From the NCBI GenBank assembly GCA_902557935.1, contig CACECJ010000007.1, forward strand, positions 1 to 41,821: a DNA stretch of 41,821 bases, written 5' to 3'. The translations under genes were made by a program, and so were the position numbers. Shown one piece after another: positions 1 through 8,779 of this stretch; position 1 is the first letter of the stretch, and each line of letters opens with the position of its first letter. Below the pieces are notes generated by a model. It was not told the origin of the DNA. It saw only the letters and a list, made by a program, of their open reading frames with translations, and made no database searches. Source of the DNA: an uncultured Pelagibacteraceae bacterium (GTDB lineage Bacteria > Pseudomonadota > Alphaproteobacteria > Pelagibacterales > Pelagibacteraceae).

Positions 1-1218
1 TCCTAATTTTTGTTTAATTATATCTTTATCTTTAAGACTATCACCGCAGGAATTGATGATAATTACTTCGGATGATTTTAATTTAGGAGCTAATTTAATT
101 GCTTCTGCAAATGCGTGTGATGGTTCAAGAGAGGGAGAAATATTTTCAAGTTTTGAAACTAATTGATAGGCCTTTAAGGCCTCCTCATCACTTGCAGAGG
201 TATATCTAGCTCTTTTTGCATCTTTAAGAAAACAATGGAGCGGGGAAATTCCAGGGTAATCAAGACCTGCAGATATTGACTCGGTAGAACCTATTTGACC
301 TTCTTTGTCCTGTATAACATACTGCGCAGCCCCATGAAGAATACCTATTTTAGATCCATTAGTAAGTGGTGCGGCATGCAACTTACTATTTTTAGGACCA
401 CCAGCCTCTACTCCAATAAACTCAGCATTAGTATCCATAAACTCATTCCAGAAACCAGCTGCAGAACTTCCACCCCCCACACAGTTAATCAATTTTAACT
501 TATTAGGTATTTTCCCGAATTCTTCTTTTACTTGTTTTATTAATTCTCTTGAAATTTGTGCAGTGCTCCAAGCACAGATTTTGATAAATATATTTGGACC
601 GACAGTGCTACCAACACATAATGCTGTGGTGTCACAATTGGAAACCCAGTATCTCATACATTCGCTCACAGCATCCACAAGAGTTTGACTTCCACTAGTA
701 ACGGGAATAACTTCTGCTTCATTTTTTCTCATAGCCTCTACATTTGGTCTTTGTCTTTTAATATCTTTAGCACCCATAAATATTTTGCATTTAAGTCCAA
801 ATTTTTTAGCTGCCATGGAAAGCATTTTACCTGCATATCCAGCACCAGTATCACCAACAATATATTTTTTACCTGCTTTTTTTGCAATAAGACAATGAAC
901 AGTAGCATTATAAATCTTGTGAGCTCCGCCATTAGCTTCAGAAACTACCTTTGCATAAATTTGTGCGCCACCCAGATGATCTGTTAAATTATCTAATTTA
1001 ATAAAAGGTGTAGGAGCACCAACGTACGTTTTAAAGACATGATCTCTTTCTCTTAGAAATCTTTTGTCCTTTCTTAGTTTAGTAAATAATTTTGTTAAAT
1101 CATCTATAGGTTTTTTTAAAGTTTCAGGTATGAAATTTCCACCGAATTTACCGCCATACATGAAGTTTTTATCGTGTTGATCGATTAATGGTATGCCTTT
1201 TCTAATTTTTAAGTTCAT
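1..1218 (-). CDS. trpB: Tryptophan synthase beta chain (TrpB), divergent, 3' end cut by window edge
   Basis: This is a PLP-dependent beta-replacement enzyme that would join indole and serine to give tryptophan. It is read from ATG at 1218-1216, and the frame stays open to base 1, so 406 residues are visible and only a few C-terminal ones should be missing. The fold is recognisable from the PLP lysine in GGAHKIYN (Lys101), the phosphate-binding GGGSSA, ISAGLDYPG, and a C-terminal serine region. Against E. coli TrpB the alignment Lys87 to Glu109 is gap-free (22 residues), but Glu109 becomes Asp123 (GDTGAGYAG), and the Gln-His of the substrate carboxylate loop (GAGQHG) becomes Tyr-Ala. The usual KREDL before the lysine reads KVVSEA, and GPHPYP reads GPNIFI. 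It overlaps the 3' end of trpF by 17 bases, which favours a role in tryptophan synthesis. A changed substrate is possible. Confidence 0.85.
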   Translation of the reverse strand, partial: MNLKIRKGIPLIDQHDKNFMYGGKFGGNFIPETLKKPIDDLTKLFTKLRKDKRFLRERDHVFKTYVGAPTPFIKLDNLTDHLGGAQIYAKVVSEANGGAHKIYNATVHCLIAKKAGKKYIVGDTGAGYAGKMLSMAAKKFGLKCKIFMGAKDIKRQRPNVEAMRKNEAEVIPVTSGSQTLVDAVSECMRYWVSNCDTTALCVGSTVGPNIFIKICAWSTAQISRELIKQVKEEFGKIPNKLKLINCVGGGSSAAGFWNEFMDTNAEFIGVEAGGPKNSKLHAAPLTNGSKIGILHGAAQYVIQDKEGQIGSTESISAGLDYPGISPLHCFLKDAKRARYTSASDEEALKAYQLVSKLENISPSLEPSHAFAEAIKLAPKLKSSEVIIINSCGDSLKDKDIIKQKLG

Positions 1219-1810
1219 TTACTTTTTTAACAAATGTTTTTATTTTTTGATGATCTTTGTAACCTAATTGAGCCTCTAAACTAGAGGATAAATCAAAAAA
1301 GTTAACCCCTAATTTACTAATATTTTCTATATTATCTTCTGATACCGATCCTGCTAATGCGTATTTTTCTCCTTTTGGGATTTTGTTAATGAGTTCTCTT
1401 GGAAATTCAATGGATTTTTCCATACCCGGAGTATCAAACAATATTATATCCGCATTATCAAATTTTCTGTATTTCTCAATATCTCGTTCTTCTTTAACTT
1501 TAATTGCTTTGATTACTTTTAAACCCATACTTTTAATATCGGATACTCTTTCTTTTGTTTCAGATCCATGAAGTTGGATAAAATCAAAAATACCTTTAAT
1601 GTTTTTTTTAATAAACTCATCACTTGGATTAACTGTAACTGCAACGAACGCAGAATTTTTTTTGTCGTAGCTAGAAAGTACTTTAATATCTGATATATCT
1701 ACATTTCGAGGAGATTTTTCGTAAAAGACAAATCCTAAATAATTTATTTTATGGTCAATACATATCTGAACATCTTTGGTTGGGTTCAAACCACAAATTT
1801 TTATTTTCAT
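1202..1810 (-). CDS. trpF: Phosphoribosylanthranilate isomerase
   Basis: This cytosolic enzyme isomerises N-(5-phosphoribosyl)anthranilate to the 1-deoxyribulose form, the third step of tryptophan synthesis from chorismate. The 202-residue protein is close to the usual 200-210. It opens with the family motif KICGLNPTKD (residues 3-12), where the cysteine is the expected general base. GFVF, FIQLHG and the C-terminal LAGSVSEDNI/FDLSSSLE segments follow as expected for the TIM-barrel phosphate site. Its ATG shares one base with the pyrF stop (TAATG), which implies translational coupling. The downstream trpB starts inside its last codons. Confidence 0.93.
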   Translation of the reverse strand: MKIKICGLNPTKDVQICIDHKINYLGFVFYEKSPRNVDISDIKVLSSYDKKNSAFVAVTVNPSDEFIKKNIKGIFDFIQLHGSETKERVSDIKSMGLKVIKAIKVKEERDIEKYRKFDNADIILFDTPGMEKSIEFPRELINKIPKGEKYALAGSVSEDNIENISKLGVNFFDLSSSLEAQLGYKDHQKIKTFVKKVNELKN

Positions 1811-2472
1811 TATCTTAGCTCATTATAAAAATTTTGAATATTTTTTTTAATATTTCCCTTAGTGATTGCTCGTCCAATTACTAGCCAATCAGATTTGACT
1901 TTCTTAGCTTCCATAGAACGTTTCTGATCATAATTTCTTTTTCCAATTTGTACACCTGGCGTAATAATCTCTTTTTTAAATATTTTTCTTACAGCACGCA
2001 CTTCGTATGGGCTACAGACTAATGCATCTAAATTTGCTTTTTTTGCAAGCTTTGCTTGATGATTAACTAAATTTTTCACTGATTTATTGTAGCCAATTAA
2101 TTTCAAATCTTTATTATTCAAAGAAGTTAAAGTTGTTACACCTATAATTTTTGTTTGCCCCGATACCTTTTTAACTGCTTTTAAGGCCGCTAAGCCAGAT
2201 GATATATGAACTGTGAGATAGTTAATTTTAATATCTTTTAATGTTTTCACCGTAGAAATCATTGTATTCACTGTATCGTTTAATTTTAAATCTACGAAAA
2301 TTATCTTATTTTTCAATTTTGATATGAAATTTCTTCCATTTTTAGAATTCATGAATTCTAAACCGAACTTATACCCAATTTTAATTTTGCTTGATTGAGT
2401 CTGGTTTATTATTTCTTTTACTCTTGTAAGATTATTTGTGTCACAAGCTATAAATATTTTAGGTTTTTTCAT
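1810..2472 (-). CDS. pyrF: Orotidine 5'-phosphate decarboxylase
   Basis: This enzyme decarboxylates OMP to UMP, the last step of de novo pyrimidine synthesis. The 220-residue protein shows the catalytic Asp-Lys-Asp signature in FVDLKLNDTVNTM (residues about 59-71), the phosphate-gripper region GVQIGKRNYDQ, and the C-terminal WLVIGRAITKG motif. The protein is somewhat Lys-rich, as AT-rich genomes tend to be. Its ATG overlaps the stop codon of the upstream IHF/HU-like gene (ATGA) and its stop overlaps trpF, so it is part of the compact minus-strand run. Confidence 0.94.
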   Translation of the reverse strand: MKKPKIFIACDTNNLTRVKEIINQTQSSKIKIGYKFGLEFMNSKNGRNFISKLKNKIIFVDLKLNDTVNTMISTVKTLKDIKINYLTVHISSGLAALKAVKKVSGQTKIIGVTTLTSLNNKDLKLIGYNKSVKNLVNHQAKLAKKANLDALVCSPYEVRAVRKIFKKEIITPGVQIGKRNYDQKRSMEAKKVKSDWLVIGRAITKGNIKKNIQNFYNELR

Positions 2473-2750
2473 TTATTAATTATTTCCTTAAGTTTTTTAC
2501 TCGATTTAAATCTTATCTTTTTTTTTTCAGGTACATAAATTTCTTTTCCAGTTCTAGGATTTCGAGCATTAAATTTTGCTTTTATTTTTTTAACAAAAAA
2601 AGTTCCGAAATCTCTTAATTCAACTCTTTTACCTTTAATTAAAGCCTCCCCAATGGTTTTGCTAAAACAATCCACAACTAATTTGATTTCTTGATGGTTA
2701 AGTTCAGGGTATTTTTTTTTAAGCTCTTTAATAATTTTAGCTCGAGACAA
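2469..2750 (-). CDS. ihfB: IHF/HU family DNA-binding protein, probably IHF beta
   Basis: This is a 93-residue nucleoid-associated DNA-bending protein. It has the HU/IHF fold signature, with VELRDFGTFFVKK in the beta sheet and RNPRTGKEIYVPEKKKIRFK covering the DNA-minor-groove arm, including the Pro that intercalates into DNA. The rpsA-ihfB order is the classic proteobacterial arrangement and favours IHF beta over HU. The start is a TTG at 2750-2748, directly abutting the rpsA stop codon, with no ATG nearby that keeps the conserved N-terminal helix. Translation is therefore probably coupled to rpsA termination. The subunit assignment (beta) rests on context. Confidence 0.88.
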   Translation of the reverse strand: MSRAKIIKELKKKYPELNHQEIKLVVDCFSKTIGEALIKGKRVELRDFGTFFVKKIKAKFNARNPRTGKEIYVPEKKKIRFKSSKKLKEIINK

Positions 2751-4466
2751 TTACTTATCTTTTTTTTTACCTATGGCTTTTTCAAATATTCCTTTTAAAG
2801 TAGCCCCAGATTTTGTTGCTCCTTCTCCAAATTTCGCAATAAGTGATTTTTCCTCATCTATTTGTGCTGCTTTTACACTTAATTTTATCTTTCTTGATTT
2901 TAAGTCAAGCTCAGTAATTTTCGCATCCAAGGCATTTCCTGGTGAAAAAACTTCAGGTCTGGCATCAGCAGTATCTTTAGCCAAATCTCCTTTACGAATA
3001 TTTACAATTAATTTTTTTTCTTTATCGATTGAAACTTTTACTCCAGTTTTTAAGACTTCATGTATTCTTGTGGTTATAACATCACCTACTTTTTTCTTAT
3101 TATCTTTAAACCAGTACAAAGGATCTTTATCCAAGGCTCTTTTTGAAAATCTAATCTTATCGTCCTTAATTTCTAAAATTTTTACTTCAACTGTGTCATT
3201 TTTTTTAAATTTTTTGAGATCTTCGATATTTTCATCATATGAAATTTCTTTGTAGTGAAGCATACCAGACAAACCAAGATCAGTGATCTCGCCAAAAATA
3301 GCCTTATCAGTAATATTATTTACTTTTATCTTTGCCACTTTTCCCTCTTTATCTTTAATTTTATCCCAAGGATTTTCCAAAATAGCTTTGTAAGAAAGTG
3401 AAATCCGCTTTGTTTCCTTATCAATATTCACAATTTTAAATTTTATTTTTTGCGAAACCGATATAACCTTACTAGGTTTAACATTTCTGTTAGTCCAATC
3501 TAGTTCTGAATTATGTATAAGCCCCTCAATACCATCCTCTAGTTTTACAAAGCATCCATAATCCATAATTTTAGTAACCTCTCCACTATACACTTCCCCA
3601 ACTTTATATTTTTTTTCTATATTTTCATAAGGATCTTCAGTTAAAGCTTTTACAGAAGCTGAAACTCTATTAGTTTTTTCATCAATTTTTGTAATTTTTA
3701 CTTTCAATTTTTGTCCGATAGTTACCAAATCAGATGGTTTCTTTACTCTTCCATGGCTTAAGTCTGACACGTGTAAAAGAGCATCAATTCCATTAATGTC
3801 TAAGAATATTCCCCAGTCTGTTGTCGCTTTAACTAGAGCATTTTCTACGATGTCACCTTCTTTGATATTTTTGAGAGCTTCTGAGATTTCTGCATTTTTA
3901 CTTTTTTCAAGTACTGCTCTTCTTGAAACACAAACATTACCTCTATTTTTATCTATTCTTGTTGCGATTACTTTTACCGGCGTATTCATCAGGTGATCAA
4001 CTCTTTTAAGTGGTCTCACATCAATTTGAGATGAGGGCATAAAACAAGGTAAACCTTCAACATTCGCAATAAAACCCCCTTTAACTTTACCTGTAATATA
4101 GCCGGTCATTTCCTCTTGAGTTTCAAAAACTTTTTCCATTTTTTTCCAAGCTTTCATTTTTCTTGCTTTATCCCTTGAAATTATAATTTCACCTTTAAAG
4201 CTCTCAATTCTTTCTAAATAAACGTCGATTTGTGATCCTACCTTTAGTTTTGTAAGTTCATTATCATTTTTAAATTCCTCTATTGGAATCATACCTTCCA
4301 TTTTTGCTTTACAGTCAACTACAATAAAATTTTTAGTAATTTCTGTGACTGTGGCTTTAATTATTTCGTTTTCTCTTAGTTTCCTATTTTCGAAATCTTT
4401 ATCTAATAGATTTTGGAATTCTTTCTGAAGAGTGTTGTTCTTTTTAATCTCTTGTTCAGATGCCAT
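2751..4466 (-). CDS. rpsA: 30S ribosomal protein S1
   Basis: This protein binds mRNA on the small ribosomal subunit and helps initiation on weakly structured or SD-poor messages. At 571 residues it matches the full-length six-S1-domain form. The OB-fold repeats sit at roughly residues 32-95, 115-185, 200-270, 287-357, 374-443 and 460-530. The central repeats are the clearest, for example WGIFLDINGIDALLHVSDLS and YGCFVKLEDGIEGLIHNSEL. The ATG at 4466 lies inside the last codons of cmk (11-base overlap), matching the conserved cmk-rpsA-ihfB gene order. Confidence 0.96.
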   Translation of the reverse strand: MASEQEIKKNNTLQKEFQNLLDKDFENRKLRENEIIKATVTEITKNFIVVDCKAKMEGMIPIEEFKNDNELTKLKVGSQIDVYLERIESFKGEIIISRDKARKMKAWKKMEKVFETQEEMTGYITGKVKGGFIANVEGLPCFMPSSQIDVRPLKRVDHLMNTPVKVIATRIDKNRGNVCVSRRAVLEKSKNAEISEALKNIKEGDIVENALVKATTDWGIFLDINGIDALLHVSDLSHGRVKKPSDLVTIGQKLKVKITKIDEKTNRVSASVKALTEDPYENIEKKYKVGEVYSGEVTKIMDYGCFVKLEDGIEGLIHNSELDWTNRNVKPSKVISVSQKIKFKIVNIDKETKRISLSYKAILENPWDKIKDKEGKVAKIKVNNITDKAIFGEITDLGLSGMLHYKEISYDENIEDLKKFKKNDTVEVKILEIKDDKIRFSKRALDKDPLYWFKDNKKKVGDVITTRIHEVLKTGVKVSIDKEKKLIVNIRKGDLAKDTADARPEVFSPGNALDAKITELDLKSRKIKLSVKAAQIDEEKSLIAKFGEGATKSGATLKGIFEKAIGKKKDK

Positions 4467-5112
4467 ATTTTATTTTCAATACTTTAACAATGTGTTTTGA
4501 CATTTTTTTTAGTACCGCTTGTTTAGTTAATTTTCCGGTGTCGATTTTTATCGAATCTCTATGTTTAAGTAAAGGGGAGATTTTTCGTTTGGTATCTAAA
4601 ATATTTCTTATTCTAAGGGCCTTTTTTACATTTTTGTATAGAATTTTTCTATTTTTTTTTCGTAGATCTTTAAATCTTCTTCTAGCAGCAGTATTTAAAT
4701 TACAAACAAAAAAAAATTTTAAATCAGATCTTGGAAGGATTTTAGTTGAAATATCTCTTCCTTCGATGCAACATTTTTTATTATTTTTTGAAAAACGAAT
4801 TTGAAAGTTCTTTAATATTTTCCTTATGTTCTTATTTTTTGCTATTATAGAACTGTGCTCAGAAATTTCTGTGGTGTGCAATTGCAATTTCTCAATTTCT
4901 TTGTATTTTAAATTTTTAAATTTTTTTCTTAAAAAAGTTATTTTATTTTTAGGAGAATTTTTTAAGATTAAATAGCTAGCGTATCTATATAATAATCCTG
5001 AAGATAAAAATTTTAAATTGAATTTTTTAGAAACCATTTTTGCCGCAGTAGATTTTCCAGTTGCAGCTCCCCCGTCACAAGCAATATGAAGATGTTTATT
5101 TTTGAATCTCAA
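4456..5112 (-). CDS. cmk: Cytidylate kinase
   Basis: This enzyme phosphorylates CMP and dCMP to the diphosphates using ATP. The 218-residue protein begins HIACDGGAATGKST, a P-loop at residues 14-22 (GGAATGKST, where GPAGAGKST is usual). CCIEGRDISTKI resembles the family's GRD motif, and basic LID-type segments follow. It overlaps the aroA remnant upstream by 17 bases and rpsA downstream by 11 bases. This aroA-cmk-rpsA order is widespread in proteobacteria and supports the call. Confidence 0.93.
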   Translation of the reverse strand: MRFKNKHLHIACDGGAATGKSTAAKMVSKKFNLKFLSSGLLYRYASYLILKNSPKNKITFLRKKFKNLKYKEIEKLQLHTTEISEHSSIIAKNKNIRKILKNFQIRFSKNNKKCCIEGRDISTKILPRSDLKFFFVCNLNTAARRRFKDLRKKNRKILYKNVKKALRIRNILDTKRKISPLLKHRDSIKIDTGKLTKQAVLKKMSKHIVKVLKIKYGI

Positions 5113-6467
5113 ATTTAGCTCCTAATATTTTCATATTTTTTAAAAATGAAGGTGAAGAAGTAAAAACTGTTTCAAAATTTTTAATTTTTACTTTTACGCC
5201 AGTTATACACGCTAATACAAAAGAGGACATACAAATACGGTGATCACCTAAATTTGGAATATTAATATTTTTATTTTTTATATCTAATCGATCTTTGCCA
5301 AATATTTTAAGCTGACCTTTAGAGAAAAAACTCCTAACACCAATTTGCTTAAGAACTTTTTGCATTTCATTTATTCTATTACTTTCTTTATTCGCTAGGT
5401 CATCTATTCCCTTAAAAACTGATGTTCCTTTTGTTAAAGCTGCGATTATAAACAAAATTGGATATTCATCAGTCGAATTAACGTAAAACTTTTTTGGCGC
5501 ACTCAAGGGTTTTATTTTACAACTTTTAATTATTATATCTCCCCGAATTTCAGAGTTTTCATTTTTTACTTTTCTGAATTTAATTTTAGCACCATGTTTT
5601 TTTAATAAATCATAAAAGCCAGTTCTAGTTTTATTCAATCCTACATTTTTAATTGTTAAAGTTGAATCCGAGTTGAGAATAGTTAATGCTGTAAAAAAAC
5701 GCTGCAGATGAAGGATCTCCAGGAATGTTAATTTTAAAAGAATTTAAATTTCTTTTTCCCATTACCTTAATGGTTTTTTTATTATTATTTGTTATCTTTA
5801 TCGCCTTGGAATTTGAAGATAAAATATTTTCAGTATGATTTCTGCTTTTTTTATTTTCAAAAACTAGTGTATCTCCATATGAGTTAAGACCGGCTAAAAT
5901 TACTGCACTTTTTAGCTGTGCAGAAACTCCCGCTTGATATTCAATCCCAACTGGAAATTCGCTTGAAATAATTTTAAGAGGAAACTGAAATTTATTTCGA
6001 GGCAAAAAAGTTGCTCCAAATTCAGATAATAAATTTATTAAACTTTTCATACTTCTTTTATTTAATGATTTGTCTCCAATTACATTCACGTTTATTTGAG
6101 GAGTAGTAGATAACACACCCAAGAGGAGTCTAGCTAATGTACCTGAATTTCCAAAGTTTAAAGTGGAGTTTTTTTTTATTATTAAAGAACCCAAGCCTTT
6201 TCCGTGAATAGTATAAACTTTTTTTTGTAATTTGGTAATTTTAACACCAAGTTTTTTTAGACACGTAATTGTAGACTTTACATCTTCTGACTCTAAAACA
6301 TTTTTAACTAAGGAAATATTTTCACATATTGAACCAATTATAAAACTCCTTATTGAAATCGATTTATCAGAGTCTACATTTATTTTTTTCTTATACTGTG
6401 AAATCTTCCTACTTATTATTAGATTAAATCTTTTAGAGGACATCCTTTTAAGAAAATTGAGATCCAA
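5096..6467 (-). pseudogene. aroA: 3-phosphoshikimate 1-carboxyvinyltransferase (EPSP synthase), apparent single-base frameshift
   Basis: EPSP synthase joins shikimate-3-phosphate and PEP in chorismate synthesis. The gene is split into two frames. The N-terminal part (6467-5649) has DSDKSISIRS, EDVKST, NSGTLARLLLG, SAQLKSAVILAGL and RNHTENIL, all typical of class II enzymes, and runs to GDPSSAAFF before falling into a non-homologous tail and a stop. The C-terminal part (5638-5096) starts NKTRTGFYDLL and contains DEYPILF and the domain's end. Reading one T fewer in the T7 run (plus-strand A7 at 5693-5699) restores GDPSSAAFFTALTILNS, then IKNVGLNKTRTG, giving one protein of about 448-456 residues. 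The more likely start is ATG at 6443 (MSSKRF); 6467 overlaps lptB by 20 bases. It could be a sequencing indel, slippage-corrected expression or a true null. Confidence 0.85.
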
Positions 6468-7203
6468 AATAATGTTCTATAGCTTTAGATGATTTTAGTA
6501 ATTCCCTTGATGTTCCCTCTGCAATTACAGTTTGTTCTCCTAGCACATAACTTCTATCAGTAATATCAAACAGGTTTTTAACATTATGATCAGTGACTAA
6601 GATAGAAGTGCCACTAGACTGAATTTTAAGTATATATTTTTGAATATCTTGAATAACAAGAGGATCTAAGGCCGCTAGAGGTTCATCTAATAAAACAATT
6701 TTTGGTTTATTAATCATTACTCTGGCCATCATCAGCCTCCGTATTTCACCTCCAGACAAAACTGATGCATTTAATGATCTTAAATGTTGAAGATTAAATT
6801 CGTCTAAAAGTTTTTCAGTTACTGATTGTTGGTTCTCGGATCCTTTGACTGAAATTTGAGCAATTCCTAAAATATTATCATAAACCGACATATTGAATAC
6901 ACTTCTCTGCTGTGGAAGATAGCCTAAACCTTGCTTGGACCTCAAATGAATAGGTATCTGTTCAATAGCTTTGTTATTTAAAAAAATTTTACCACCCTCC
7001 ACGTTTTGCTCTCCTATACACATTGAAAATAAAGTTGTCTTTCCACAACCGTTAGGTCCTAAAACTCCAACACACTCACCTGGATAAACTTTAAGAGAAA
7101 GTTTTTTTAGAATAGGCCTACCATCAAAAGATTTACTAATATCTTTGACCTCAAAAATAGGTTTGTCTTTTTTAAATTTTAAAATTCTAAATCCTTTTTT
7201 CAT
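6448..7203 (-). CDS. lptB: LPS export ABC transporter ATP-binding protein LptB
   Basis: This is the cytoplasmic ATPase that powers extraction of lipopolysaccharide from the inner membrane by LptFG and its passage over the LptC/LptA bridge. The 251-residue protein has Walker A GPNGCGKTT at 49-57, a Q-loop LPQQRS, the signature LSGGE near 149-153, Walker B IVLLDEPLAALDP and the switch histidine in VTDHNV. Similarity to LptB and the adjoining LptC gene, whose stop overlaps its start by 4 bases, separate it from branched-chain amino-acid ATPases of the same subfamily. Confidence 0.93.
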   Translation of the reverse strand: MKKGFRILKFKKDKPIFEVKDISKSFDGRPILKKLSLKVYPGECVGVLGPNGCGKTTLFSMCIGEQNVEGGKIFLNNKAIEQIPIHLRSKQGLGYLPQQRSVFNMSVYDNILGIAQISVKGSENQQSVTEKLLDEFNLQHLRSLNASVLSGGEIRRLMMARVMINKPKIVLLDEPLAALDPLVIQDIQKYILKIQSSGTSILVTDHNVKNLFDITDRSYVLGEQTVIAEGTSRELLKSSKAIEHYFGSQFS

Positions 7204-7802
7204 TTTAAATTAACATTAGCATTTATCTTTTTATCATCTATTGTCGAAATATTTAAGGTTTGTTTTTTTATATCAAAAAAAAGATTATCCGCAACCATAG
7301 TTCCTCTGAAATCTTTAACTCTCACACTGTCTGAAATTATTAAAAAACTCTCAGAGTTTGAATATTCAGCTTTTTGCGCAAATAGTTCACTTCCTTCATA
7401 TTTTGCTTTTACATTTTTATAAAAATTCATATCTAAAGTTTGATTATTATAAACCCCTTCCTCCGACATCACCTCTAATAATGTGTTATCTTTAAAATAA
7501 AATTGTGCCTCTACACCTTTCATATAAACAACTTCTTGATTTAATTTGTCATTAAAAGCCTCATTAGATCTAAGAATGTATCGATTTCCAACAAGATCTA
7601 AACCAGAGTATTCAATATTGTAAAAAATATCTGCACTTTCCTCGTTTGATATTTGATCTTTTATTTTTTGCTGTAATTCCTCAGGAATTATCCTAGTTGT
7701 TTCAAGATTTTCTTTTTTTGAATAAGTAAGAAAAATTATTAAAACACCTAAAATTAAAAGACTAAATTGAGCTATTCTAAGTTTCTTTTTTCGATTAATC
7801 AT
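7200..7802 (-). CDS. lptC: LptC-like LPS export periplasmic protein
   Basis: This is a membrane-anchored periplasmic component of LPS transport. The 200-residue protein has a short basic N-terminus, one transmembrane helix at about residues 10-26 (QFSLLILGVLIIFLTYS), and then a periplasmic beta-rich domain resembling LptC. YNIEYSGLD, the later VYNNQTLDMNFYKNVKAKYEG and the repeating beta-strand pattern fit the OstA-like jellyroll. It is coupled to kdsD upstream and lptB downstream by 4-base overlaps. lptA, which lies between lptC and lptB in many genomes, is absent here. Sequence similarity in this family is weak, so the context carries much of the call. Confidence 0.8.
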   Translation of the reverse strand: MINRKKKLRIAQFSLLILGVLIIFLTYSKKENLETTRIIPEELQQKIKDQISNEESADIFYNIEYSGLDLVGNRYILRSNEAFNDKLNQEVVYMKGVEAQFYFKDNTLLEVMSEEGVYNNQTLDMNFYKNVKAKYEGSELFAQKAEYSNSESFLIISDSVRVKDFRGTMVADNLFFDIKKQTLNISTIDDKKINANVNLK

Positions 7803-8779
7803 TTAATTCCATTCTGAAGCAAAAAATGAATATGGATTATTCCTTTTAGTGATTTATTGCTTTTTTTCAAATCTTTATCTGAAACGACTAATAAACTTGT
7901 AATTTTTTTTTCATTCATAATTGCTAAGGCTTTGGACGCTGTCATATTCTCATTTACTACCAAGGGACTCTTAGTCATAAATCTTTTAAGGCTTTGATCT
8001 TTTGAATAATTGTTAAGCTCTCTTCTTAAATCTCCATCCGTAACCATGCCTTTGATAAATTTATTTTTCATAATAATCACAACTCCTAACTTCTTACTAT
8101 TCATTACTTTTACAGCGTCTTTTAATTTTTTATTTTGATTTATTATTGGCATTTTTTTCCCCTTAACCATTATATCTTTTGCTAACAATAAAGAGTTTCC
8201 AATATTCCCCCCTGGATGAAAAACTTTAAATTTTTCTTTTGAAAATTTTTTTTGAAGCATTACTGTTGTCGCCAAACAGTCTCCCAGCAATAATGTTAGA
8301 GAAGTGCTTGATGTAGGAACCATTCCTGTGATGTCAGCCTCTTTAACTTTTGGTAGGATAAGTTTTACATCGCTTGCTTTTAATAAAATACTATCCGGTT
8401 TAGAAGCCACGCCTATAATTTTAATACGATTTCTATTTGCAAATTTGAGCATGTTATTTAACTCAGATGTATTTCCAGAATAAGAAAAAATAATAAGTAT
8501 ATCTCTTCTTTCCAATTGACCCATGTCTCCATGAATTGCTTGTGCCGGGTCACAAAAAAAACTTGGTATCCCAACACTTGAAAAAGTTGCTGATATTTTT
8601 CTTGCTATCAATCCTGATTTCCCTATTCCAGCGAATATGACTTTTCCCTTACAGCCTAAAATCAAATCTACTGCTTTAACAAAAGATTTATTAAATACTT
8701 TTTTAATTTTTTTTAATTCATTTATTTGAATCTTTGCAGCATTGTTGGCTAATGATATATAATTTTTATATCTCATCAA
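7799..8779 (-). CDS. kdsD: Arabinose-5-phosphate isomerase (KdsD/KpsF/GutQ family)
   Basis: This enzyme converts ribulose-5-phosphate to arabinose-5-phosphate, the first step of KDO synthesis for LPS. The 326-residue protein has an N-terminal SIS sugar-isomerase domain (about 35-170: GKVIFAGIGKSGLIARKIS, FFCDPAQAIHGDMG, FSYSGNTSE). Two CBS domains follow (about 208-266 and 270-326). The full-length SIS-CBS-CBS layout matches KdsD. It sits with lptC/lptB, and kdsB lies elsewhere in the window, consistent with an LPS role. Confidence 0.93.
   Translation of the reverse strand: MMRYKNYISLANNAAKIQINELKKIKKVFNKSFVKAVDLILGCKGKVIFAGIGKSGLIARKISATFSSVGIPSFFCDPAQAIHGDMGQLERRDILIIFSYSGNTSELNNMLKFANRNRIKIIGVASKPDSILLKASDVKLILPKVKEADITGMVPTSSTSLTLLLGDCLATTVMLQKKFSKEKFKVFHPGGNIGNSLLLAKDIMVKGKKMPIINQNKKLKDAVKVMNSKKLGVVIIMKNKFIKGMVTDGDLRRELNNYSKDQSLKRFMTKSPLVVNENMTASKALAIMNEKKITSLLVVSDKDLKKSNKSLKGIIHIHFLLQNGIK

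Noticed and set aside
685-987. Plus-strand frames inside trpB and similar frames opposite rpsA, cmk, glcB and others
   Set aside because: All lie opposite well-conserved genes, have no ribosome-binding site and show composition expected of complements.
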